Both the position numbers and the translations under genes were made by a program. The notes beneath the pieces were generated by a model. It made no database searches. It was not told the DNA's origin and saw only the letters and a program-made list of their open reading frames with translations. This document shows, piece after piece, positions 25,989-40,636 of a DNA stretch of 64,000 bases. The stretch is from Scleroderma bovista (taxonomy: Eukaryota; Basidiomycota; Agaricomycetes; Boletales; Sclerodermataceae). Where the stretch lies: NCBI GenBank assembly GCA_037178675.1, contig JAYMGJ010000098.1:1-64000 (forward strand), given 5' to 3'. Positions within the stretch are counted from its first letter, which is position 1. Every line of letters starts with the position of its first letter.

Positions 25989-26286
25989 GGTGGTGGCTGA
26001 TAGGGAACCAGTGGTGACTCTCGATCAGACATAGTAGTAACTATCCCGACCCGATGGTACGCCTTCTCACAGATCCAGCTGTCGTCCTACATAGTGTATT
26101 CCTCGACGTATACCAATACATTAGATATCAGGCTATGGGCAACGACACGTCGATAGCAAAATGAGCTGTGGAAAGAAATAACCATGGCATGCCTATAGTC
26201 CACAGTCGAACTGGGGTGACTAGAAATGAAATGAAATATGCAGAGCTCGATCAAGGAAAACGACATAATCAAGTCGTAACAGCCCT

Positions 26287-29200
26287 CTATGAGATATCCT
26301 CGTCTTTGTCCTCGAGCTGCGACGGCTTCAACATACCGGGAATGCGCATCGCCAACTCGTGCTCCGCATCTGCTTTCCTCTGTGCCTCGGCTTCTTTCTC
26401 TTCGAGGTAAAGTTCTGTGTTATCACCCGACGAGAATTCCTTGAGTTGGATAAGGAAGTCACGCAGTGCAAGCTTGAATCGGTTGATATCGTTATGGAAC
26501 TCTCCAAGCCCAGTGACGAAGATCTGTATCTGCGTGCTAAACACGTACACATTAGCTCATGACATCCTGGCTGTGAATGCAAAGAAATTTTACTTGTGCA
26601 TGTGAGGGAATGCGGTCTTGAGTAGGTTGGCACAGTATTCCTTGAGGAAGACAGAATTGCTAACGGCAGAGTCAGAGACTTGTGCGGGGTCGAATAGTGG
26701 CGACTGGATTTGATTTGTTTCCACCAGCTGGAATAACCTCGCGAGAACCATGCTCTGGAGCTTGAAGCCGCTCTTGTGGTCTGCATCTGTCAAAACAAAG
26801 AATATGTCCTGGAGAATGCTGAGGAAGTATTGCTGGAAGAACGCGTTGCTAACGGGTGGTTCTGCGTTGGCAAAGTTATTGACAACCTCCAAGCATACTG
26901 AAACGCCATTAGCATTAGATAAGATGATTACACAAGGACAACAAACAGTTCAATCCTGTATCTGCAATATCCCTCATGGTGTGTTTGATGGCCCAGATAA
27001 TACTGTCCATGAAGAGCTTGAACTGCGCCGGTGGTATGGTAAGAAGTGCTAAAATGGCGTCAGTTAAGGTGGTGATGTATACGCACAAGTTGACTAACCT
27101 GGGAAGCAATTGAGATTGATAGCTCTCAGCAGTTTGAAGAAGCCAACACGATGCTCGGGGAACTCGGCGAAGTCTTGGTTAATCATGTTGAGCGTGGGTT
27201 CAAAGACAGCATCAAGGGTCGCAGGAACTTGCGGCGTCAGCAAGGGCTGCCAAACAATGTCTTAGGGATATATCCCAGAGCAGAAGAAGACCTAAACGTA
27301 CACCCAGACGACCAGTAATGGTTGCCATCACGTTAAGGACTTCCGCATCGCGTGCAGTTGGTACATTGCGATTATAGTCGCCGAGGATGGCGTCAAGTAA
27401 TGGCGGGATGAAGTTGGTGTTGACGGCCTCGAGATCTTCTGCTTTCTTGACGTACGTTTCCATCAACTTCAATATCTCCTTTTTGACCGTACGCAACTGC
27501 CGGATTTTTGGAGTCTTTGTCGCGATTGTGCCTGTCGAACAAATAAGTATCCTAGTAATACAAAGTATCCATACATTTCCACTAACCTTCTCGTGCAACG
27601 GTTTCGCTGATGATACCGCTGACGGCTTTGTACAAGCCCAACATATCGAGGAATACGCGACCGATCTGAGGAAGGTAGAAACTACCAATAGACGTGCATG
27701 CCGAGACATTTGTCTTGAGGACGTTGGACAGAATTTTGATATTGTCCAGGTTGCTCAATACATCTATGTTCTGTGCAGCCTGGGCCATGAGGGAATCCCA
27801 CTAAAGTGAAGACGAAGTCAGACAGGTTGCGTAGTAAGGGCCATGTAACATACCGCGTTGTTTGGTAACTCCATCAACTTCGAGATCAACTTCTCCTGCT
27901 GTGGCTTGTTGGGCTGGGCAGAAATCATGTACCCAACAGCCTCGTAGAACGTGTGTACCTAAAACAATAATGAAGACATGAGGCAAGTCTCCTAAAAAGT
28001 AACATACTTGTTGGGGTGATAGATCAACAGTGATTCTGTGTAACAATCGCAGAATCTCATCGATGAACGGCTCTTGCTCTCCCGACTGTTGCATGACGAA
28101 ATGTCTGCGACACTTCTGCGCAATCTTGATGAACGTATCACAAGCCATGTCCTGGACACCTGCGACCGCATCGACCACGTACATCTCCTCATATGTGGAT
28201 CACACTTACCTTCATGTGTTTCGTGCATGAATTCGAAGAGCTTGTTGACGACGGTCTTCAGGAACTTCCAGTGAGCCTTGAGGAAGCGTGGATACTGTCC
28301 GACAATATACATGATGTCTGACGCAACCACTGCCTTGTTGTCTTTCCCTCGTTTGATTTCGCATAGCCCAAGCAAGTCTTTAATTACAGTAACAAGGAAC
28401 CGCTTCTCGGTTTCCTCATCTATCGCGAAGGGTTCAGCTAAATCCATTCATAGAATTTGAAAACATGACTTACTCATCGCACCGGAAATACTACCAATGG
28501 CCCAGCACAGAGTGTTGAGGTTTTGCCAGCTCCATTCAGAACCATCGACTTGCTTGGCAAGCTTTTCGGTCAAAATGTTTTCCGTGTCGACGACATCGAG
28601 GTGGGTGAGATAGACCAGGAGCTCTCGCATTTGTTTGTAAAGAACGATTGTGTCTATCTCCTTCATGAACTCCCGGACGATCTCACCCTCGTCATTCTCG
28701 ACAATGAGGACCTGAAAATTGCTCAGAATGTGCGACACAAGATGATATCCAAGACACCTGCCTCTTCTGGCTTGACCATCCGTTCGATGACAACTAGGCG
28801 CAAGTTGCTCAGGACGTCACTGTAAATATTTTTGCGCAAGTTCATTCCATTCAGCACGTTCCCACTACCGTTCCCGAGGGATAGGCCCATGAGAAGACCG
28901 CTGTCACCAATTGGCAGCGACTGCATCTCGTCGTACAATTCTGCGACGAGCTTTGACCAGTACTCAAGTGTGATCTTGAATATTTCCCGCTCCTCGACCT
29001 GGGATATCTTAACCATGTACAAGTGTGCGTTGAGGAGCACGTCACGGTTCGTTTCGGTCTCGACTGCGCGCAAATGGTTCGAAAGGAAGTTACAGAGGAA
29101 GAGGGCGAGATTCAGGACAAGCTCTTGACCAGCGTCAGAGGCCGATGCATAGGCAGAAGCAATGTTGGTCGATGGTGGAATCATGCGGTTTACAGAGGTC

Positions 29201-30376
29201 ATGACCATGGCGAACAAGATCACGAACTTTGGGTCATATTCCGGGCCTACGTTCAGACCAGCAATTTCAGCCAGACACTTCAACGTGACGTTACGGAAGT
29301 CTGGGGCTTCGAGGAACTAGATCTGTTCAGAACAGAAAAAAAGATTAGACTTGAACAAGGACCTACGCGGTTCAACAGCAGATCTATGATCGTAGTTTCG
29401 AATATGTAGCCCAAAGGTATCCAGTTCAGGAACCTCAAAAGGGTCTCGAGCGTGGCCTTGATCAGACTTGTCTTTTGTGCTTCTTCTAAGACTTCGGAAC
29501 AGAGTTTGAAGATCTCGCTGAATTCGCCACACATCTGGTTCTTGAGATTCTTTATTTTGATTTGCGTCATTTGCTCAGCAGAATAGTCGAACACCTCCTC
29601 GGAAAGCAATCGCAGGATGACCATGTTGTTCTCGCAAAGGGAGAGATTCGTTTTGGAAGACTCCACAAGTTCTGTGATGAATGTCGGCCAGTTATGTGGC
29701 CACTCCTGCTTGAGAATCTGTGTGATAGATTGAGACGGACATGATTTTCCCTTATGTGTCTGTCGAGTTACCTGAACCAGGGCAAGATTGAGCTTGTTGA
29801 GATAGGTCTTTTCCTTCCGCATAGTTGTTTCGTCCGATGCTACTTTGACAGTTACACCGACGACGAAATTCCGAATACCTATACGCGAGTGATAAGCGCG
29901 TAAGTCTACGAAAACCAGGAGTGAGATGGTGGTGTACCTTGGCGCTGGCCATCAGGGAGCGTCTTCCACCGCGTCGTGATGAGTTTCTCTAAGATCTGCA
30001 GGCCGATGTACTGGACGAGCGTCAGCCCATCATTGGCGAAGCAGGGAACAGATTCATCACCTTTGACTGGGTAAACGTAGATCTCTCCATGATGTCTGGG
30101 ACTCTTGTCCATGCGTCGGGATGCTCTTCGAATTGTGTGAGCACTTGCTGGGCCATATATTGCTAAAGACCGATAAATGATAAATCAGCGCCACAATCGA
30201 AGTATCGTTGTCTGGTGCAAATGCGAACTTCTTGGCCAGCTCTTGTGTAGAACGCCATTGCAACTCTGTCCAATAGGGAGACATCGAACTCCCTCGAGAA
30301 GTCGAGTAGGGCCTGCGGACGGATGAGTTCCGTGGCAGAGGGATATGACGAGTGCAACGTGGTAGCATACCTCCAT
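26287..30376 (-). CDS. CRM1: Exportin-1 (CRM1/XPO1) nuclear export receptor
   Basis: The first coding exon is 6 nt (ATG GAG, 30376-30371), followed by a 58-nt intron (30370-30313). Exon 2 continues [20 protein letters not shown], giving the standard CRM1 N-terminus. Later exons read [56 protein letters not shown] and [20 protein letters not shown]. The C-terminus is [15 protein letters not shown] and a charged tail ending EDKDEDIS (stop 26287). It is a HEAT-repeat karyopherin of about 1,070 residues that carries NES cargo out of the nucleus with Ran-GTP. The Cys equivalent to the leptomycin-B target is present (codon 28361-28363). At least 12 introns. An in-frame extension upstream to 30525 is rejected as leader. 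Confidence 0.97.
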
Positions 30377-30819
30377 GACTGCGACAACAGAGAACCTGGT
30401 GGTAAACAAGGAGGTGGATTAAATACGAGGAGGAAGGTGTGCACGACCGTTGGGCACAGGGCCTGCTCGTCCCATCTAATCTGCTGACTCAGCATATCAC
30501 TCAACGACAAGTCAGCCAATTTCATTCAGCCGAGTGCTAGTTTTCGTTCCCTGATGGCCCACAGTAAGTCTACTGGAGACCACAGTAAGAACAGGATATC
30601 CATGCGACGTTACTGCCATCCTGTGGACTACATATGTTGCTGTACTAGCCATACAACTCCGCGAAGGCGTGAGTGCTAAACTACTTAGGGGCCGCCGGTC
30701 TCCTCTTCACGACCCCTCGGTGGCCCACACAGTATTTCCGACCCATTTTTCACCGTTGACCCATTCCTTCTTTATCCCCTACAGCGACCTTTGCCTTCCT
30801 TCGCCACATCACTGCAACC
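30377..30819. promoter_or_regulatory. Divergent promoter region of CRM1 and the neighbouring orphan
   Basis: 443 bp between two start codons on opposite strands. The half nearest the orphan gene is C/T-rich just before its ATG (CCTTCCTTCG type), typical of fungal leaders. No TATA box or named element is convincing. Confidence 0.5.
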
Positions 30820-31657
30820 ATGCCTTTCAGCAGCTCGTCGACCGGGAGTGGCTCATACGTCAATTACTCGGAGGATACATCCTCTTCTCACGTCCTCTTG
30901 GAGGAGGACACAGATTATGTCCTTAGCAGTGGCGACTCCGACATCAGTGACTCAGAGTCGGAGAGCACCGACTTCGTGCTCCTGGGCCACTCGCTCGTTG
31001 ACGCCACGTCAATGCCAAGCGCTCTCAGTGCTGTAGCCTGTACAGAGTCAGAAGGGGACTTCCTCTCCTCTGCGTTCGAAAAGCTCACCGTGGCCAGCAA
31101 TGTCCTCTCTGATGACTACAGCTCTGAAGAAGACTTGGAGGCTACGAAGAGGGCGAAGCGGGCAATCAAGCGCAGGCGTCAAAGGGCGGCCCGAAAGGCC
31201 AGACGTGTAGCTCAGACGGAACAAACACCTGTCTCAACTTACTGCGAAGCAAGTGCATTTGTTTCGAGGCAAGTATGACGTACATTTCATCATCACGATA
31301 GCCAATCTGATTATTCACCCTGATCACAGGTACATTGCTTGTCCTCATGCGCAGGATGACAATGCCAAACTGCAGCTATTACGTTCTGTCATCATTGAGT
31401 TGGGCGTTCGTCCACCGAACTCGTCCGACCTTCCAGCCACTCTGACGGCTGCACGCAAGTTAATCAAATCAGAGGTGCATATCAACATCAAACAATACGT
31501 CGCGACGCGGGACAAGGGGCAGTTGGCCCTAAAGCAAATAATACACCCGTCAAAGGGCTCCCTTCGTCGGGAGATACGGAGGACAGGTCAGAGGGCATCC
31601 CTCGAGTGGGTTAAGAAGAGGGGCTTACAGGCCCTACTCATCCATGCATTTGAATAA
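30820..31657 (+). CDS. Orphan protein with acidic/Ser N-terminus and basic centre; GC-AG intron
   Basis: Two exons (30820-31268 and 31330-31657) encode 258 residues. The first 110 residues are Ser/Asp/Glu rich (DSDISDSESESTDFVLLGHS). They are followed by a strongly basic helix (ATKRAKRAIKRRRQRAARK, then ARRVAQ). The second exon reads RYIACPHAQDDNAKLQLLRS, then RKLIKSEVHINIKQYV, ending HAFE. The intron 31269-31329 has a GC donor in the context AG|GCAAGT. A GT donor nearby would put a stop in the next exon, whereas the GC donor keeps a clean frame. No domain is recognised; the basic helix could bind nucleic acid or act as a nuclear signal. It is probably specific to mushroom-forming fungi. Confidence 0.68.
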
Positions 31658-31978
31658 ATGGTTGTACGACAAGGGACCAAGTGTAGGTTATGAGAATTGT
31701 ATAGATAAGTATTGCACTCCCACAGCCAAGTTAAGGTATGATCTTCGCCTGTATGAGTAAGGGAACACCTGCAAAACGTCAAAGTCCAAGTATATGTAGG
31801 CCAGCTAATTGGGGTATAAGACAGATCGTCGACAGCAAGCACCATCGGCGTTTGTCTATCGTAGACAGAAAAAAAAACAAACAGGAATCAGGGGGAAATA
31901 TACCCTTACAACAATACGTAAAAGGGATCGTCCTTGGAGGAAAAAGACGATAAGGACATCGCAATATGACCACTTAAT
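31658..31978. other. Convergent 3' region, no gene seen
   Basis: 321 bp between the stop of the orphan gene and the stop of the first DPBB gene. It is A-rich in part (a run of ten A around 31866). No coding or RNA feature is supported. Confidence 0.55.
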
Positions 31979-32945
31979 TTACGTAGAGTTTTTGCTCGCA
32001 GAGAGCAGCACCGCAAGGTCAACGAGTGCATCATATATTTGCTCGATGACACTGGAGATCTCGGAAGGAACTGTGGTAGGGATGGTCAGCTCGCTAGTCA
32101 CCGTGTTTGACGCCGAAGATGTGGTAGTAGATGTAGATGTAGTAGTGGTCGGAGTCGGAGTCGAAGTGGTGGTAGGAGTGGTTGAAGTGGTTGGAGGGGT
32201 CCACGTAGTGGTGGGCTGTGCCGTGGTAGTCGGCGGTGTCCATGTGGAGGTCGGAGTCCACACTGGGGTCGTAGTTACAGGGGTCCACACTGGGGTCGTG
32301 GACGTGGGTTGGTCGCCACCGCCACCACCGCTGCCGCCGTTGAACCACCAAGTACCGTAGATAACACCTGCCGATTCCGAGGCGAAGTAGTTGAACAGAC
32401 CCCGGGAGAAGTCCAACCCACCCCATGGGCAGCCCATACACTGTGAACGTGCCAGTCAGCCATGGCCACGGTGACTCAATAAAAGCAGTATACCTCATCC
32501 ATAATAGTTGCCTGAGCCGTCTTCCCACCGTAAGAGATAGTGATGGACTGGAAGCAGAACGGGCCAGGATAACCACCACCGTATTGACCAACATTTAATG
32601 CGACGATCTGGTAACGTTGATGATCAATACAGCTGGTTCCACGGATTTCGCGACGTGAAAACCTACAAAGTCACTTGCGACGTTGTTTTGCCCACAAGCA
32701 CCGCTGAGCAACAAAGGTTACCACGCGTTGACTGATTGGGTCATGTTGGATACTCACAGGCCGACATCGTAGAAAGTGAAACGAGCGTTGGAGAACGTTT
32801 GGCGTTTGTGGATATCAACATTGCCGGGTGCGCGCCTAGCGACCTCTTGATGACGCCTGCTCCAGGCGGGTCGGTGCTCGCTGGCTACGGCGACGAACGG
32901 GATCGAAAGAAACAGCAAGCAGGAAATGGGAGAAAACCACATCAT
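31979..32945 (-). CDS. Secreted double-psi beta-barrel (RlpA/expansin-like) protein, copy 1
   Basis: Starts MMWFSPISCLLFLSIPFVAV at 32945, a clear signal peptide. A Kex2-type site (HKR|QTF) precedes the mature domain. Spliced exons give FTFYDVGLGACGQNNVASDF, IVALNVGQYGGGYPGPFCFQ, SITISYGGKTAQATIMDECM and GCPWGGLDFSRGLFNYFA. This is the GACG, CFQ, DEC and GLD/S layout of double-psi beta-barrel proteins. A Gly run (GGSGGGGG) leads into a Thr/Pro/Trp tail with WTPP/TTT repeats, then a hydrophobic C-terminal helix (IYDALVDLAVLLSAS). Three introns. Fungal members include loosenin- and expansin-like wall proteins; catalytic activity is not expected from sequence alone. Copy 2 lies upstream on the same strand. 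Confidence 0.88.
32100..32310. repeat. Low-complexity repeat encoding the Thr/Pro/Trp tail
   Basis: Imperfect short repeats of GTAGTG, GGAGTC and GTGGTC type fill this stretch. A 17-nt unit, GTCCACACTGGGGTCGT, occurs twice, near 32256 and 32283. On the minus strand it encodes VWTP/TTT repeats of the secreted DPBB protein. Such tracts are prone to length change. Confidence 0.7.
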
Positions 32946-33342
32946 TAATAGATATGTGAACCACCGGATTCAAAGGAACGTAGTGCACAAGAGAGCGAGG
33001 AGGGCTGTCGTGGAGTACAGCGTTGGTAGCGCCGCTGCTGGGTATATCCTGGAGACGATAGCGGAACAAAAGGGAACGGAAAAAAAAAGATAGATTGGAC
33101 TATTTAGACGCTCGTGACGCAGCCAATGGCACCGGGACCCCAAGAACACCTAGCAACCAGGCAACATTAAATAAGGGTAAAATAAATGCTCAAAGTCTAC
33201 TAAACTGGGTACAGAGCAGCAGACAAGTGCAGGTATACGGATTGGCGTATAGTGGGAATGAGTCCGTTCTTTTCACATCCTTGGATTATGTACGACCAGC
33301 GCGCCCGCAGTCTATGATAAAGTCCAAGAAAACAAATGCCTC
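32946..33342. promoter_or_regulatory. Region between the two tandem DPBB genes
   Basis: 397 bp upstream of DPBB copy 1 and downstream of copy 2. It contains A-rich runs near 33080. It should hold the promoter of copy 1. No further gene is supported. Confidence 0.5.
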
Positions 33343-34250
33343 TTACTGGGGTTTAGAGGCAACCACCAGCAGCCCGCCCATGCTCAACAAGGCTAGGTCA
33401 AGTTCATTAATGATAGAGCTGAGAGAAACCTGAACACCACTTGGGGCAGGGGTCTCGACAACGAGATCATTCGATGTTGTGGTAGGCGGGCTTGAGCTAG
33501 TGGTGCTGGTCGTGCTGGTGGCCGTCGAGGTTGTAGTTGGCGCAGGGGTTGAAGTCGGTGATGTGGTAGTTGCGGGCTGCCACGTAGTAGTGGGTGGTTG
33601 CCAAGTAGTCGTGGGCTCGGGCGAGGGAGAGGGTGCGCCAGCACCAAAGACCCACGTGCCGTACAAAACACCAGCCGACTCAGGAGCAAAATACGTGAAC
33701 AGACCCTCGGAGAAATCAAGGCCAGCAAAAGGACATCCGGGACACTACATCACCGGTTAGTGGAAAATGATTTCTCAAATTTCGAAACCCAAACCTCGTC
33801 CATAATTTGTGCTTGTGCTGTCTTGCCGTTGAGCGTAATCGTAATCGTCTGGAAACAGGACCCGCCGCCACCGAATTGCTACAGTTAATTTGTTTTACAT
33901 TAATTTACCTCATCTTCAAAGGATTCAACTGTTTCTAACCTGCGAGTTGAGCGCGACGATCTGTCAGAAGGAACGGGCTGAGTAAATTCAAGGCGGATGG
34001 ATTACGGAAAACGCACAAAATCGCTGGGTTGGTTGAATTGGCCACAAGCACCCAGGCCAACGGCATAGTAAGTGAACCGCGCATTGTCGAAGCGCTTCCA
34101 GAGACTCATGTCATTGGGAGCGCGCACAGAGAGCTCATCGCGGTGATGCTTGGCAGGGTGCCTCTTTCCATGGTGATCGTGGGCAAGAGACACGGAGCAA
34201 ACGGAAAAGAAGACAGAAAGAGCGGCGGCGAGCTTGGAAAAGACTCGCAT
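33343..34250 (-). CDS. Secreted double-psi beta-barrel (RlpA/expansin-like) protein, copy 2
   Basis: The start at 34250 gives MRVFSKLAAALSVFFSVCSV, a signal peptide. A His-rich propeptide and a Kex2-type site (LWKR|FDNARF) follow. The barrel reads FTYYAVGLGACGQFNQPSDF, IVALNSQ, QFGGGGSCFQTITITLNGKT, AQAQIMDE and CPGCPFAGLDFSEGLFTYFA. The tail is a Pro/Thr/Ser tract (TTTWQPPTTTWQPATTT) and a terminal hydrophobic stretch (ALLSMGGLLVVAS), stop at 33343. Intron positions match those of copy 1: one before IVALN and one between DE and C. The two genes are therefore a tandem duplication. One extra intron after NSQ is present here. It probably acts at the cell wall or outside the cell. Confidence 0.88.
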
Positions 34251-34469
34251 GGTGGTAGGGAGCGTGAATACAGGCTTTTCGAAAGAGCGACTTGAGGATG
34301 AACTGACTCTAGTATGTAGGCACAACGAAGATGAAGAGCAAGAGGTGGTGAGACGAATTCTGCGTTGGATGTACTTGGTTCCTGCCCAGACAATCACGTC
34401 AAACCCTCAAATAGCCGGTGTCCATTCAATGTCTACTTCATGATCACTAAGGAACTAAGTACACGCTAA

Positions 34470-38021
<3,552 letters not shown>

Positions 38022-38313
38022 GCTTGTATTGCAAAAGTGAGTGGACGTATTCCTGTGACGTGGTCAGTTTGTTTGCACATGTTTGCACCTTCAATTCTAC
38101 ATGCATGGTCGGAAATCGAGTGCAGAGAACGGAACCACACTGACCATCCAGCGAACGTACTTCACCGCTGGAGAGCAGGACATGCTCGAGCACAAAGATG
38201 ATATTATCATGAATGTTTGCTAGTAGAAGACATGTAGTAAACATGAGCAAACAAGTCTAATGAGCCTAGTCCGACCACTTTCGGATGCCACTGCACTCCT
38301 CTTACCTCACTCC
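38022..38313. promoter_or_regulatory. Divergent promoter of the SERCA and SIP5 genes
   Basis: 292 bp between the two start codons. Open frames extend into it on both strands but lack family support. No TATA box or named motif is convincing. Confidence 0.5.
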
Positions 38314-39945
38314 ATGGGCAACACTGGATCGTCGTCTGGTCGTCCACACACTGACGACACCGTAGATTATGGCCATCTTTCCCCTCAGGGCGTCTACACA
38401 GGTACTAAAGACTGGAACCACGCGATCGTAACCCAGTTCATCGTAGATCGAAAGCTCGCTCCATTCTATCGGCCTCTCGAAGAGTATAGCGACGACTGGG
38501 ACGACGCGCAAATACTGGCAGCAAGGAGGGAGCCACCCGACTTAGAAGCCACCCACGCGGATGCCTCTGCCCGTCCAGATTCTCGTGATGGCGGGAGACC
38601 ACCCAATACAACAAAGCGCCCCCCCAACCCCAAGGATCCTGCTCGTTGTCCAGAGGCTGCACTCTATAGAGGTGCTGTCGAATGTCCGATATGTTTTCTT
38701 GTGTGTTCATCTCATCTGTCCGTCTTCCTCGCTGAGTCTCGTGCAATTCAGTATTATCCTGCCAATATTAATCACTCCCGCTGCTGCGATCAAGCCATTT
38801 GCACGGAATGTTTTGTACAGATAAAGAGAATTGAGCCCACAACCACTCATCTTGTCTCAGAACCTGCTGCTTGTCCATATTGTGTGCAAGACAACTTTGG
38901 TGTCGTGTATTCACCTCCGTCATGGCGTACTGGTATTGGAAGTGAAGGAATGGTCAGTCCATTCCCCTTTTGTCTATCGGCAAATCTAAGCTCGAGTTTG
39001 GACTATCCTCAAGACACCCCCATCATGGGCAGACTCTCCTCGAGGCTCCCAGCACATTAATCACACGAGCTCTTTGTCTGCACAGAAACGCCGCCGTAAG
39101 AGCTTCGGACATGATAGCCCTGAGGTTGTCACAACAGGTGTGTTACCCTCTACGTATTTTCCAGACTCCAAAAGCTATAGCTGCGGACGCAGACCAGATC
39201 CGACCAGGCTGGGAGGCGAAGCTAGCCTCGGTACGTGCGGCCGTGGCCCGTCGTGCAAACAGGCGGATTGTCATGCGCCAAGTAGGAGATCGGCTGATAC
39301 CTGTTGGTGTTACTAGTGGTCGTGTTCATACACTTCCTGGGGCTGACGGAGCGGACAACGGAGCGGATGGAGAAAGTGGAAGCGGAACTGGGAGCAGGAG
39401 ACGTCGCGGTGCGCGGACCAACGGGCCAGCGGATATCACACAATTATTGGGGCAAATCGGGCTAGGTGGTCAAGATTTGGAAGAGGTAACTCATAATTCG
39501 GTTGCGTCCCATGCTTCGTTCTTATCTCCTTGTGCAGCTCATGGTCATGGAGGCGATGCGCCTATCGCTGTTGGAACACGAAGAGCATCAGAGAAGGGAA
39601 GAAGAGAAGAGGCGGAAGGAAACTACCGCTACAGAATCTGTCGCAGGAGCACCGCCTGAGGCCGGGGCTTCGGCGGGTCCTTCTAATTCGGTAGCGAATG
39701 CCCCTGAACATACATCAAGCTCCGCAACTTCAAGTGTGCAAGGTGGGGATTCCTGTGATGGTTCCCTGCCTTGCAATTGTCCTCGGACGCCAGAATCAGG
39801 TCAAACAACCCCTTCATCTTCCTTTGGAACTGCAATTAACAACCTGCACGGTGTTTCCTACAGTAACGAACCATTAAGTTCGTCGGGGCGTGTCATAGGG
39901 AGTGGAGCCACTGTCATCAGCGAGAAATGTCCAAGCGTACATTAA
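38314..39945 (+). CDS. SIP5: SIP5-like protein with RING-like zinc finger
   Basis: The ATG at 38314 gives MGNTGSSSGRPH, a good N-myristoylation signal (G2, S6), and is preferred over an upstream in-frame ATG at 38260. Then come WNHAIVTQFIVDRKLAPFYR, AALYRGAVECPICFL, and after an intron YYPANINHSRCCDQAICTEC, FVQIKRIEPT and ACPYCVQDNFGVVY. The CPIC, CC, C, CPYC layout is the Sip5 zinc finger. Later there is IRPGWEAKLASVRAAVARRA and a charged helix LMVMEAMRLSLLEHEEHQRR resembling a ubiquitin-interacting motif. Yeast Sip5 binds Snf1 and Reg1. The first stop is at 39945. An alternative last intron starting near 39931 would extend the frame to 40115, and the extension looks coding-like, so the 3' end is uncertain. 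Confidence 0.82.
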
Positions 39946-40636
39946 GCAATGCGACGACAATGGAGTGCACACTATTCACGATTCCGCAAGTAACGACACC
40001 GGTGGGTCTACGTACCTGTGGGGTGGTGCACAGCGATGTCGAATACGGCCTCTCTAGCCCCGACACCGGTCCAGATGCATCGGACGGAGCATCTTCTAAT
40101 CGCAGGCGTGTTTGATGAACGCCAACGTTCCAATGAACCTGAGACACCGTTCTAATTTCGAGTCGAGGATAACAGGGTTGCGTAGTATGCAGGACAGTTC
40201 TTTAGAACACTTCATAGTTCTAATGGTCGCACTTCTCTTCCACATGAGTCGAACCCTACTCGGCTAACGTCCACATTTTTTTTCCGATTTACTATCCAAC
40301 GACGAAGAACAACGTTACTGTAGCATTTTTGATTCGTTCGCTCATCTTATCCCAATAGCCAATCCACCTATTCTCACCAATTCTTCCAGATGCACCTTCA
40401 ATTTACCACATGCAACACGTACAGCTTGGTCATTGAATCTGTTGACTGGGTGTAATTGGCTCAAGAACGGGCCGCGAGCAGGTAAAGATAATTTGGCTGT
40501 GAGTCAGCTGGTCGATGTAATACAACCACAGGTTTCCGCCAAGACCGTGAGCACGTGTAACACAGTATGTATAGAGTAAGAACGACCCATGCTCGATGGC
40601 CACAGAACACCGAAACCACATTCAATTTCAAAACGC
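39946..40636. other. Convergent region between SIP5 and CBP4-like genes
   Basis: About 690 bp. Its first 170 bp may be the last exon of SIP5 (open frame to 40115 if an intron near 39931 is used). The rest is AT-richer with T runs (about 40277) and shows no supported gene. It likely holds both 3' UTRs. Confidence 0.5.

Noticed and set aside
30377..30525. In-frame N-terminal extension of CRM1
   Set aside because: It reads through the first intron and has no resemblance to exportins; splicing ATGGAG to the next exon gives the canonical start.
32100..32310. Tandem repeat as a possible CRISPR or satellite array
   Set aside because: Units are short, irregular and in frame; they encode the Thr/Pro-rich tail of a secreted protein.
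38022..38250. Upstream coding extension of the SERCA gene
   Set aside because: Frames there do not join to the pump in phase, and MVILDVPWTLTPGQ already matches the expected N-terminus.
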